Notes: a model not told the origin generated them from the sequence alone. Shown: positions 52,634 through 64,000, counted from the first letter of the stretch. The stretch: 64,000 nt of DNA from Aristolochia californica (GCA_029961685.1 JARWKL010000008.1:17827981-17891980); one strand, 5' to 3'. Numbers and translations are program-made.

Positions 52634-54657
52634 CTTATAATGAGAATAACATTAAATTCCCAAGTGAACGTGCGGTGGGATATTTACCCAAGTCAGACAA
52701 GCCCTTAGTTTGCCCATTTACAAAAAGCTGACCTAACGATCATAGATTATTGTAAAGTTATTTATCATGCGTAAGGGGCTATATTTTTGTAAGGAATGAC
52801 TTATGGATTGGGAGTCAACACTCTGTTAAAAATCTCCCCCATCCCCCTTTTCCCGACGATTGTAGAACTTGATATATAAAAAACAAAAAAGAGTTTATAA
52901 TCCCTAAAAATTACAGGCACTTTTTGGAATTAATTCTCTCTACATTTGGGCATTGTGCATTTCCATTTTGTATGTATACTTTTTTATTAAATCAAAACTT
53001 GAGTTTTCACTTCCCCTTCATCTCTTAAAAAAAAAAAAAGATAAAAGGCAAATAGATCACAACAAAAAGAAAATTTTAGAGTTTATGTATGGAAAGAATT
53101 TAAAGCAATAACAATTGGAAGTAAATAAAATTTATTCACACATCACAAATGAACCAAAAAGTTTTGTTAACCAAATTTGGGAAATTCCACTAGTTCAACC
53201 CTAATAGCTCGGAATTTTGTAAGAAAGAGATTTTTCTACACATGTTTTTAAAAAAGAATATCCATGCTTTAAACATGTTAAAGATTCAAATGACCTATGG
53301 ATCCAAACCTCTTAAAAAGAATAACTTTAAACTCTCAAATGAACGTGCAGTGGGATATTTTCCCGAGTCAAACAAGCCATTATTTTGCCCATTTAAAAAA
53401 AGCTGACCTAATGATCATAAACGATTGTAAAGTGATTTATCATGCGTAACGGGCTACATTTTTTTAAGGAATGACTTATGGATTAGGATTCAACACTCAA
53501 TTAAAAATCCCCCGCTTGCCCCTTTTCTCGACGATTCCAGAACCCGATATATAAAAACTAAAAAGAGTTTACAATCCCTAAAAATTACAAAAACTTTATG
53601 GAATTTTCTCTCTCTACATTTTTGCATTTTGCATTTCCATTTTAGATGTATACTTTTTTCTTAAATCAAAACTTGAATTTTCACTTTCCCTTCATCTCAT
53701 ATACAAAAAAAGAGATAAAAGGCAAAGAGATCACAACAAAATGAAAATTTTAGAGTTTATGTATGGAAAGAATTTAAAGCAATAACAAAGTTGAGTAAAG
53801 AAAATTTATTCATACACCACAAATGAACACAAAAGTTTAGTTATCTAAGTAGGGAAAAATTCCACTTGTTCAACCATAATAGCTCGAAATTTTATTAGAA
53901 AGAGATTTTTCTACACCTGTTTTAAAAACTGGATATGCATGATTGAAACATGTTAAAGATGAAAATGACCTATGGATCGAAACATTTTAAAGACAATAAC
54001 ATTAAATTCCCTTGTGAACGTGCAGTGGGATATTTACCCAAGTTTGACAAGCCATTATTTTGCCCATTTACAAAAAGCTAACCTAACTATCATAGATGAT
54101 TGTAAAGTTATTTATCATGCGTAATGGGCTATATTTTTGTAAGGAATCACTAATGGATTGCGAGTCAACACTCAGTTAAAAATCCCCTCCATCCCCCTTT
54201 TCCCAACAATTGCAGAACATGATATATAAAAAACTAGAAAGAGTATACAATTCCTAAAAATTACAGACACTATTTGAATTTATCTCTCTCTATATTTGAG
54301 CATTGTGCATTTCCATTTTAGATGTATACTTTTTTCATAAATAAAAACTAGAGTTTTCACTTTCCCTTCGTCTCGTAAAAAAAAAAGAGATAAAAGGCAA
54401 ATAGATCACAACAAAATGAAAATTTTAAAGTTTATGTATGGAATGAATTTAAAGCAATAACAAATCTAAGTATAGAAAATTAATTCACACACCACAAATG
54501 AACACAAAAGTTTTGTCATACAAGTTTGGGAAATTTCTCTAGTTCAACCCTAATAGCTCAGAATTTAATAAGAAAGAGATTTTTCTACACATGTTTTAAA
54601 AAATGGATATGCATGCTTGAAACATGTTAAAGATGCAAATGACCTATGGATCCAATC

Positions 54658-57600
54658 CTTTTAAAGAGAATAACATTAAATTCCCAAGTGAACGTGCGGT
54701 GGGATATTTACTCGTGTCAAACAACCGATTACTTTACGCATTTACAAAGAGTTGACCTAACGATAATAGATGATTATAAATTGATTTATCATGCTTAACG
54801 GGCTATATTTTGTCAGGAATGACTTATGGATTGGGAGTCAACACTCAGTTAAAAATCCCCCGCCTGCAACTTTTCCCAACGATTGCTCAACTTGACATGT
54901 AAAGACAAAAAAGTGTTTACAATCCCTAAAAATTACAGTCACTTTTTGGAATTATCTCTCTCTACATTTGTGTATTGTGCATTTCCATTTTAGACGTATA
55001 CTTTTTTCTTAAATCAAAACCTGAGTTTTCACTTTCCCTTCATATCGTAAACAAAAAAAGAGATAAAAGGCAAATAGATCACAACAAAATGAAAATTTTA
55101 GAGTTTATGTATGGATATAATTTAAAGCAATAACAAATGTAAGTAAAGAAAACTTATTCCAACACCACAAATGAACACAAAAGTTTTGTTATCCAAGTTT
55201 GAGAAATTCCACTACTTCAACCCGAATAGCTCAAAATTTTATAAGAAAGAGATTTTTCTACAAATGTTTTAAAAAATGGATATCCTTGCTTGAAACATGT
55301 TGAAGATGCAAAAGAGCTATTAATCCAAACCTTTTAAAGATAATAACATTAAATTCCCAAGTGAATGTTCGGTGGGATATTTACCCGAGTCAAACAAGCC
55401 ATTACTTTGCACATTTACAAAAGGCTGACCTAACTATCATAGATGATTATAAAGTGATTTACCATGTGTAACGGGCTATATTATTTTATGGAATGACTTA
55501 AGGATTGAGAGTCAACACTCTGTTAGAAATCCGCCGCCTGCCCGTTTTCCCTCCGATTGCAGAACCTGATATATAAAAAACTACAAAGATTTTACAATCC
55601 CTAATAATGACAAATAGTTTTTGGAATTATATCTTTCTACATTTATGCATTGTACATTTCAATTTTAGCTGTAAACTTTTTTCTGAAATCAAAACTTGAG
55701 TATACACTTTCCCTTCATATCGTGAACAAAAAAAGAGATAAAAGTCAAATAGATCAGTACAAAATGAAAATTTTAGAGTTTATGTATGGAAAGAATATAA
55801 AGCAATAACAAATGTATGTAAAGAAAATTTACTCACACACCACAAATGAACACAAATGTTTTATTATCCTAGTTTGGGAAATTCCACTAGTTCAAACCTA
55901 ATAGCTTGGAATTTTATTAGAAAGAGATTTTTCTACACATGTTTTAAAAAATGGATATGAATGCTTGGAACATGTTAAAGATGCAAATGACCTATGGATA
56001 CAAACCTTTTAAAGAGAATAACATTAAATACCCAAGTGAACGTGCGGTGCGATTTTTACCCAAGTCAAACAAGCAATTTTTTTGCCCAATTACAAAAAGT
56101 TGACCTAACGATCATAATTGATGGTAAAGCTATTTATCATGCGTAACAGGCTATATTTTTGTAAGGAATCACTTATAGACTGGGTGTCCACACTCGGTTA
56201 AAAATCCCCCGCCTCCCCCTTTTTTCGACGATTGCAGAACCTGATATATAAAAACTAAAAAGAGTTTACAATCCCTAAAAATTTCAGACACTTTTTGGAA
56301 TTATCTCTCTCTAAATTTTTGCATTTTGCATATCCTTTTTAGATGTATAATTTTTTCTTAAATCAAAACATGAGTTTTCACTTTCCCTTCATCACGTAAA
56401 CAAAAAAAGAGAAAAATGGCAAATAGATCACAAAAAAATGAAAATTTTAGAGTTTATGTATGGAAAGAATTTAAAGCAATAACAAATGTAAGTAAAGAAA
56501 ATTTATTTACACACAAAAAATGAACACTAAAGTTTTGTTAACCAAGTTTGGGAAATTCCACTAGTTTAACCCTGATCGCTCAGAATTTATAAGGAAGAGA
56601 TTTTTCTAGACATGTTTTAAAAAATGGATATGCATGCTTCAAACATGTTAAAGATGCAAATGACCTATGAATCCAAACCTTTTAAAGATAATAAAAATAA
56701 ATTCCAAAATGAATGTTTGGTGGGATATTTACCTGAGTCAAACAAGCCATTATTTTGCCAATTTTCCAAAAGCTTACCTAACAGTCGTACATGATTGTAA
56801 AGTGATTTATCATGCGTAACGGGCTATATTTTTTTAAGGCATGACTTATGGATTGGGAGTCAACACTCAGTTAAAAGTCCGTCACCTCCCCACTTTCCCG
56901 ACTATTGCAAAACCTGATATATAAAAAAATAAAAAGAGTTTAGAATACCAAAAAATTACAGACAGTTTTTGGAATTATCTCTCTCTACTTTTGAGCATTG
57001 TGCATTTCCATTTTAGATGTAAAATTTTTTCTTAAATAAAAACTTGAGTTTTCACTTTCCCTTCATCTCGTAAACAAAAAAGGAGATAAATGTCAATTAG
57101 CTCACAACAAAATGAAAATTTTAGAGTTTATGTATGGAATGAATTTAAAGAAATAGAAAATGGAAGTAAAGAAAATTTATTCACACACCACAAATGAACA
57201 CAAAAGTTTTGTTATCCTAGTTTGAAAAATTCCACTAGTTCAAACCTAATAGCTCAAAATTTTATAAGAAAGCAATTTTTTTACACATGTTTTAAAAAAA
57301 GGATAAGCATGCTTGAAACAAGTTAAAGATGCAAATGAGCTATCGATCTCAACCTTTTAATCAGAATAACAATAAATTCCCAAGTGAACGAGTGGTGGGA
57401 CATTTACCCGAGTCAAACAAGCCATTATTTTGCCCAATTAAAAAAAGCTGACTTAACGATCATAGATGATTGTAAATCGATTTATTATGCGTAACATGCT
57501 ATATTTTTGTAAGGAATGACTTATGGAGTAGGAGTCAACACACAGTTAAAAACCCCTGCCTCCCCCTTTTCCTGATGATTGCAGAACCAGATATATAAAA

Positions 57601-58699
57601 ACTAAAAAGAGTTTACATTCGTAAAACTTATAGGCTCTTTTTGGAATTATGGCTCTCTACATTTGTGCATTGTGCATTTCCATTTTAGATGTATACTTTT
57701 TCTTAAATCAAAACTTGAGTTTCCACTTTCCCTTCATCTCGTAAACATAAAAAGAGATAAAAGGCAAATTGATCACAACAAAATGAATATTTAATAGTTT
57801 ATGTATCGGAAGAATTTAAAAAAATAACAAAAGTAAATAAAGAAAATTTATTCACACACCACAAATGAACACAAAATGTTTGTTATCCACGTTTAGGAAA
57901 TTGCACCAGTTCAAACCTAATAGCTCGGAATTTTATAAGAAATAGATTTTTCTACAATTTTTTTAAAAAAGGGATATCCATGCTTGAAACATGTTGAAGA
58001 TGCAAATGACCTATTGATCCAAACTTTTTAAAGATAATAACATTAAATTCCCAAGTGAACGTTCTGTTGGATATTTACCTGAGTCAAACAAGCCATTATT
58101 TTGCACATTTACAAAAGGCTGACCTAGCGATCATAAATGATTGTAAAGTCATTTATCATGCATAACGGGCTATATTTTTGTAAGGAATGACTTATGGATT
58201 TGGAGTCAACACTCAGTTAAAAATCTCCCGCTTCCCCCTTTTCCCGACGATTGTAGAACCTGATATATAAAAACTAAAAAGAGTTTACAATCCCTAAAAC
58301 TTATAGGCACTTTTAGGAATTATCTCTCTCTACATTTGTGAATTTTTCATTTCAATTTTAGATGTATACTTTTTTCTTAAATCAAAACTTGAGTGTTGAC
58401 TTTCCCTTCATCTCGCCTCCCCCTTTTCCCGTCGATCGTCAAATAGATCACAATAAAATGAAAATTTTAGAGTTTATGTATGGAAATAATTTAAAGCAAT
58501 AAAAAATGTAAGTAAAGAAAATTTATTATCATACCACAAATGAACAGAAAAGTTTTGTTAGACAAGTTTTGGAAATTCCACTTGTTCAACCCTAATAGCT
58601 CAGAATTTTATAAGAAAGAGATTTTTTTTACACATCTTTAAAAAATGGATATGCATACTTTAAACATGTTAAAGATGCAAATGAACTATGGATCCAATC
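54658..58699. repeat. Monomer block with 3- and 4-unit similarities
   Basis: Monomer starts: 54658, 55331, 56006, 56679, 57354, 58025. Copies 55331 and 58025 (four units apart) share GCACATTTACAAAAGGCTGACC. Copy 56679 matches 58700 (three units apart) at CTCTCTACTTTTGAGCATTG and AATGGAAGTAAAG. Together these suggest a four-unit duplication that has since lost one monomer. Copy 54658 already has the U-type marker GATTATAAATTGATTTATC seen at the end of the window. Confidence 0.7.
58416..58440. repeat. 25-bp templated replacement: misplaced copy of the C-rich box
   Basis: After TTCATCTCG the usual TAAACAAAAAAAGAGATAAAAGG is missing. In its place stands CCTCCCCCTTTTCCCGTCGA and five more bases, a copy of the C-rich box and the start of its downstream GATTG. 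The monomer keeps its normal C-rich box near 58226, so it now has two. Confidence 0.85.
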
Positions 58700-59786
58700 C
58701 TTTTAATGAGAATAACATTAAATTCCCAAGTGAACTTGCGGTGGGATATTTACCCGAGTAAACAAGTCATTATTTTGCCCAATAAAAAAAAGCTGACTTA
58801 TCGATCATAGATGATTGTAAAGTGATTTATTATGCACAACAGGCTATAGTTTTGTAAGGAATGACTTATGGATTGGGCGTCAACACTCAGTTAAAAATCC
58901 CCCGCTTCCCCCTTTTTCCGACAATTGTAGAACTTGATATTTAAAAAGTAAAATAAGTTTAAAATCCTTAAAAATTACAGACAGTTTTTTGAATTTTCTC
59001 TCTCTACTTTTGAGCATTGTGCATTTACATTTAGATGTAAACTTTTTTCTTAAATAAAAACTTGAGTTTTCACTTTCCCTTCATCTCGTAAACAAAAAAA
59101 GAGCTAAAAGTCAATTAGATCACAACAAAATGAAAATTTTAGAGTTTATGTATTAAATGAATTTAAAGCAATAAAAAATGGAAGTAAAGAAAATTTATTC
59201 TCACACCACAATTGAAGAGAAAATTTTTGTTATCCTTGTTTTAGAAATTCACTAGTTCAACCCTAATAGCTCGAAATTTTATAAGAAAGAGATTTTTCTA
59301 CACATGTTTTAAAAATGGAGTTTACAAGCCCTTTTCCCGATAATTGCAGAACTTGATATATATAAAAAAAAGAGTTTACAAGCCCTAAAAATTACACGCA
59401 CTTTTGGAATTATCTCTCTCTACATTTTCACATTGTGCATTTCCATTTTAGGTGTATACTATTTTCTTAAATCAAAACTTGAGTTTTCATTTTCACTTCA
59501 TTTCGTAAACAAAAAAAGTGATAAAAGGCAAATAGATCACAAAAAAAATAAAAAATTTAGAGTTTATGTATGGAAAGAATTTAAAGAAATAACAATTGTA
59601 AGTAAAGAAAATTTATTCACACAACACAAATGAACAAAAAAAATTTGACCAAATTTGGGAAATTCCACTAGTTCAACCCTAATAGCTCGGAATTTAATAA
59701 GAAAGACATTTTTCTACACATGTTTTAAAAAATGGATATGCATGCTTGAAACATGTTAAAGATTCAAATGACCTATGGATCCAAAC
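58700..59786. repeat. Two monomers fused by a ~255-bp deletion with filler
   Basis: Near 59317, TTTTAAAAATG leads to GAGTTTACAAGCCC (59318-59331), then CTTTTCCCGATAATTGCAG, a TATA-like region, and a second GAGTTTACAAGCCC at 59372-59385. The first copy is out of order: it normally lies only after the TATA-like motif. Both carry the rare variant CAAGCCC for CAATCCC, so the filler was copied locally. The interval is 1,087 bp instead of about 1,343. Confidence 0.88.
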
Positions 59787-60435
59787 CTTATAAAGAGAAT
59801 AACATTAAATTCCCAAGTGAACGTGCGGTGGGATATTTACTCGAGTCAAACAACCAATTACTTTACGCATTTACAAAGAGCTGACCTAACGATCATAGAT
59901 GATTATAAATTGATTTATCTTGCTTAACGGGCTATATTTTTGTAAGGAATCACTTATGGATTGGGAGTCAACACTCAATTAAAAATCCCCCGCTTGCCAC
60001 TTTTCCCGACGATTTCTCAACCTGACATGTAAAAACTAAAAAGCGTTTACAATCCCTAAAAATTACAGAAACCTTTTGGATGTATCTCTCCATACATTTA
60101 TTCTTTGCTCATTTCAATTTTAGATGTATACTTTTTTTATATATCAAAACTTGTGTTTTCACTTTTCCTTCATGTCGTAAACAAAAAAAGAGATAAAAGG
60201 AAAATTGATAACAGCTAAATGAAAATTTTACATTTTATGTATGGAAATAAATCAAGGCAATAAAAAATGTAAGTGAACAAAATTTATTCACACACCACAA
60301 ATGAACATAAAAGTTTTGTTATACAAGTTTGGGAAATTTCGCTAGTTTAAGCCTAATACCTTGAAATTTAATAAGAAAAAATGGATACGCATGCTTGAAA
60401 CTAGTTAAAGATGCAAATGACCTACAGATCCAAAC
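59787..60435. repeat. U monomer lacking the left arm of its terminal inverted repeat
   Basis: Near 60379, TTAATAAGAAAAA runs directly into ATGGATACGCATGC. The GATTTTTCTACACATGTTTT part (~22 bp) is missing. Other U copies keep it, so the loss is private to this copy. Length is 649 bp. Confidence 0.83.
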
Positions 60436-63400
60436 CTTTTAAAGATAATAACATTGTATTCCTAAGTGAACATGCGGTGGGATATTTACTTGAGTCAAAC
60501 AAGCCATTATTTTTCCCATTTACAAAAACCTGATCTAACGATCATAGATGATTATAAAGTGATTTATCATGCGTAATGAGCTATATTTTTTGTAAGGAAT
60601 GACTTATAGATTCGGACTCAAGACTCAGTTAAAAATCCCCCGCCTCCAGCTTATCCCAACGATTGCAGAATCATATATATAAAAATTGAAAAGAGTTTAC
60701 AATCCCTAAAAATTACAGACACTTTTTGGAATTATCTATCTCTACATTTGTGCACTATGTGCACTTCCTTTTTTTATGTATACTTTTTTCTTCAATCAAA
60801 ACTTGAGATTTCACTTTCCTTGCATCTCGTAAAAAAAAAAGATAAAAGAAAAATAGATCACAACAAAATGAAAATTATAGAGTGTATGTATGGAAATAAT
60901 TTAAAGCAATAACAAATTTAAGTAAAGAAAATTTATTCTCCCACCACAAATTAACACAAAATTTTTGTTATCCATGTTTGTCAAATTCCACTTGTTCAAC
61001 CCTAATAGCTAGGAATTTTATAAGAAAGAGATTTTTCTACACATGTTTTAAAAAATTGATATGCATGCTTGAACATGTTAAAGATGCAAATGACCTATGG
61101 ATCCAAACTTTTTAAAGAGAATAACATTAAATTCCCAAGTGAACGTGTGGTGCGATATTTATCCGAGTCAAACAAGCAATTACTTTACGCATTTACAAAA
61201 ACCTGACCTATCAATCATAGATGATTATAAATTGATTTATCAAGCTTAGCGGGATATATTTTTGTAAGGAATGACTTATGGATTGGGAGTCAACACTCAG
61301 TTAAAAATCCCTCGCCTGCCACTTTTCCCGGTAAATGTTGAACCTGAGATGTAAAAACTAAAAAGAGTTTACAATCCCAAAAATTACAGACACCTTTTCG
61401 ATGTGTCTCTCCCTACATTTATACATTATGCATTTCCATTTTAGAAGTACTCTTTTTTCATAAATCAAAACTTGATTTTTCCCTTTTCCTTCATGTTGTA
61501 AACAAAAAAAGAGATAAAAGGTAAATTGATCACAGCAAAATGAAAACTTTACAGTTTATATATGGAAATAAATCAAGGCAACAACAAATGTAAGAAAACA
61601 AAATTTATTCACACACCACAAATGAACACAAAAGTTTTGTTATACAAGTTTGGGAAATTCCACTAGTTTAAGCCTAATAGCTCTGAATTTAATAAGAAAA
61701 GGATTTTCTACACATCTTTTAAAAAATGGATACGCTTGCATGAAACAAGTTAAAGATGCAAATCACCTACATATCCAAACCTTTTAAAGCTAATAACATT
61801 AAATTCCCAAGTGAACGTGCGGTGGGAAATTTACCCGAGTCAAACAAGCCATTATTTTGCCCATTTTCAAAAACCTGACCTAACAATCATAGATGATTAT
61901 AAAGTGATTTATCAAGCGTAATGAGCTATATTTTTTTAAGTAATGACTTATGGAATGGGACTCAACACTCAGTTAAAAATCCCCTGCCTCCCCCTTTTCC
62001 CGACGATTGCAGAACCTAATATATAAAAACTACAAAGAGTTTACAACCCCTAAAAATTACAGACACTTTTTGGAATTATCTCTCTCTACATTTGTGCACT
62101 GTGAACTTCCATTTTTTATGTATACTTTTTCTTAAATCAAAACTTGAGATTTCACTTTCCCTGCATCTCGTAAAAATAAAAGAGATAAAAGGCAAATAGA
62201 TTACAACAAAATGAAAATTTTAGAGTTTATGAATGGAAAGAATTTAAAGCAATAACAAATGTCAGTAGAGAAAAATTATTCTCCCACCACAAATGAACAA
62301 AAAAGTTTTGTTATCCATGTTTGGGAAATTCCACTTGTTCAACCCTAATAGCTTGGAATTTTACAAGAAAGAGATTTTTCAACACATGTTTTAAAAAATG
62401 GATATCCATGCTTGAAACATGTTAAAGATGCAAATGACCTATGGATCCAAACCTTTTAAAGAGAATAACATTAATTCCCAAGTGAACTTGTGGTGGGATA
62501 TTTACCCGAGTCAAACAAGCAATTACTTTGTGCATTTACAAAAAGCTGACCTAACGATCATAGATGATTATAAATTGATTTATAATGCTTAACGGGCTAT
62601 ATTTTTTTAAGGAATGACTTATGGATTGGGAGTCAACACTCAGTTAAAAATCCCCCGCTTGCCACTTTTCTCGACGATTGCTGAATCTGACATGTAAAAA
62701 CTAAAAAGTGTTTACAATCCCTAAAAATTATAGACACCATTTGGATGTATCTCTCCCTACATTTATGCATTCTTTAATTCCGTTTTAGATGTATAACTTT
62801 TTCATAAATCAAAACTTGAGTTTTCACTTTTCCTTCATGTCGTAAACAAAAAAAGCGATAAAAGGCAAATTGATCACAACAAAATGAAAATTTTACAGTT
62901 TATGTATGGAAAGATAACAAGGCAATACCAAATGTAAGTAAAAAAAAATTATTCACACACCAAAAATGAACCCAAAGGTTTTGTTATACAATTTTTGGAA
63001 ATTCCACTAGTTTAAGCCTAATATCTCGGAATTTAATAAGAAAAAGATTTTTCTACACATGTTTTAAAAAATGGATACGCATGCTTGAAACAAGTTAAAG
63101 ATTCAAATGACCTACAGATCCAAACCTTTTAAAGATAATAACATTAAATTCCCAAGTGAACGTGCGGTGGAATATTTACCCGAGTCAAACATGCCATTAT
63201 TTTGCCCTTTTACAGAATCCTGACCTAATGATCATAGATGATTGTAAAGTGATTTATCACGCATAATGAGCTATATTTTTTTAAGAAATGACATATGGAT
63301 TGGGACTCAACACTCAGTTAAAAATCCCCTGCCTCGCCCTTTTCTCGACAATTGCAGAACCAGATATATAAAAACTAAAAAGAGTTTACAATCCCTAAAT

Positions 63401-64000
63401 ATTACAGACACTTTTGGGAATTATCTCTCTCTACATTTGTGCACTGTGCACTTCCATTTTTTATTTATACTTTTTTCTTGAATCAAAACTTGAGATTTCA
63501 CTATTCCTGCATCTTGTAAAAAAAGAAGAAATAAAAGGTAAACAGATCACAACAAAATGAAAATTTTAGATTTTATGAATGGAAAGAATTTAAAGAAATA
63601 AAAAATTTAAGTAGAGAAAATTTATTCTCCCACCACAAATGAACAGAAAAGTTTTGTTATCCAGGTTTGGGAAATTCCACTTGTTCAACCCTAATAGCTC
63701 GGAATTTTATAAGAAAGGGATTTTTCTACACATGTTTTAAAAATTTGATATGCATGCTTGAAACATGTTAAAGATGCAAATGAGCTATGGATCCAAACCT
63801 TTAAAGAGAATAACATTAAATTCCCAAGTGAGTGCGGTGCGATATTTTGCCCGAGTCAAACAAGCAATTACTTTATGCATTTACAAAAAGCTTACCTAAC
63901 AATCATAGATGATTATAAATTGATTTGTCAAGCTTAACGGGCTATATTTTTGTAAGGAATGACTTATGGATTGGGAGTCATCACTCAGCTAAAAATCCCC
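59787..64000. repeat. Two-monomer higher-order repeat U-V (~1,345 bp), continues past the window
   Basis: U copies start at 59787, 61109, 62453 and 63799 (partial); V copies at 60436, 61781 and 63126. U-to-U spacings are 1,322, 1,344 and 1,346 bp; V-to-V spacings are 1,345 and 1,345. U markers: CAATTACTTT(A/G), GATTATAAATTGATTT, GCTTAACGGG. V markers: CCTACAGATCCAAAC or close variants, GTAATGAGCTATATTTTT, TTCCATTTTTTATGTATAC (one copy varies). U-type sequence at 54658 suggests that U existed before the pair amplified. Confidence 0.88.

Larger units (their letters stand above)
46766..54657. repeat. Four-monomer higher-order repeat, three copies (~2.5-2.7 kb)
   Basis: Monomer starts: 46766, 47439, 48115, 48792 | 49466, 50106, 50781, 51320 | 51986, 52634, 53309, 53984. 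First positions share AATAGA(C/A)AAAAGG and AAATATTAGTAAA or close variants (47230, 49910, 52437). Third positions 50781 and 53309 share CTTTAAACTC(C/T)CAAATG and ATTTTCCCGAG. Fourth positions 51320 and 53984 share CATGATATATAAAAAACTA. Copy lengths are 2,700, 2,520 and 2,672 bp; the short one holds two deletions. Confidence 0.72.
1..64000. repeat. Satellite DNA array, ~672-bp monomer, head-to-tail
   Basis: The same ~672-bp unit follows itself from the first to the last base in one orientation. I placed 96 monomer starts by the phase marker CTTTTAAAGAGAATAAC, which follows a conserved TGGATCCAAAC; start coordinates are listed in the block entries below. Spacing is mostly 659-681 bp; shorter intervals are all explained by visible internal deletions. 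Copies differ by scattered substitutions and 1-bp indels, as expected of a diverged satellite. All strands quoted are arbitrary. The host is probably a plant because one monomer type holds CCCTAAA telomere-type heptamers. I do not recognise the family. Confidence 0.98.
1..64000. other. No gene, RNA gene or transposon detected in the window
   Basis: No open reading frame exceeds about 97 codons. Those of 60-97 codons (for example 3172-3381, 4894-5187, 35978-36250, 48908-49186, 63266-63481) lie entirely inside the satellite unit. The same peptide strings recur at the same monomer position in different copies, always broken by stops in sibling copies, so selection on a protein is not supported. 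No tRNA cloverleaf, rRNA segment, LTR, terminal inverted repeat or target-site duplication is visible. Every stretch longer than 300 bases is satellite. Confidence 0.93.

Noticed and set aside
1..64000. CRISPR array
   Set aside because: There are regular repeats, but the unit is ~672 bp with no short repeat separated by unique spacers.
1..64000. Retrotransposon LTR origin of the monomer
   Set aside because: No TG...CA termini with target-site duplication, no primer binding site or polypurine tract in a sensible order, and no coding remnants.
1..64000. CENP-B box
   Set aside because: No match to the TTCG....A..CGGG core was found in the majority monomer, so a centromere role cannot be argued from this motif.

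Overview
The whole 64 kb window is one uninterrupted head-to-tail satellite DNA array. The repeat unit is about 672 bp, AT-rich, and always in the same orientation. Using the first base of CTTTTAAAGAGAATAAC as phase, I placed 96 monomer starts. Two of the resulting intervals are pairs fused by a deletion, so about 98 monomers or parts are present. Intact monomers are mostly 659-681 bp, usually 671-675. I find no credible protein-coding gene, no tRNA or rRNA, no transposon insertion, no CRISPR array and no inverted block. Every open reading frame of 60 or more codons lies inside the repeat and recurs only because the repeat recurs.

The organism is most likely a plant (inference). One monomer type carries three or four heptamers of CCCTAAA/CCCTACA, the Arabidopsis-type telomere motif. 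A long, homogeneous, gene-free array fits centromeric, pericentromeric or subtelomeric heterochromatin. Nothing in the sequence decides which, and I cannot name the satellite family without a search.

Layout: 1-7834 is a mostly simple monomer array with one fused pair. 7835-12984 shows a four-monomer periodicity. 12985-15582 is a two-monomer repeat marked by a shared 29-bp deletion. 15583-18276 is a three-monomer repeat that looks ancestral to the next block. 18277-32213 is the most structured part: a seven-monomer higher-order repeat (A-B-C-D-E-F-G, about 4.7 kb), rearranged by unequal exchange that left chimeric monomers. 32214-36775 is a four-monomer block marked by a 60-bp deletion. 36776-46765 is mostly simple array. 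46766-54657 is another four-monomer block, about 2.7 kb per period. 54658-59786 is mixed, with two complex junctions. 59787-64000 is a clean two-monomer repeat (about 1,345 bp) that runs off the window.

The window is best read as a record of satellite evolution: small lesions (deletions, a telomere-like filler, templated insertions) arise in single monomers and are then copied by higher-order amplification with periods of 2, 3, 4 and 7 units. The most notable points are the telomere-like insert spread by the seven-mer, the E/A and B/E chimeras that expose crossover sites, and a conserved 8-bp inverted repeat at the end of nearly every monomer.
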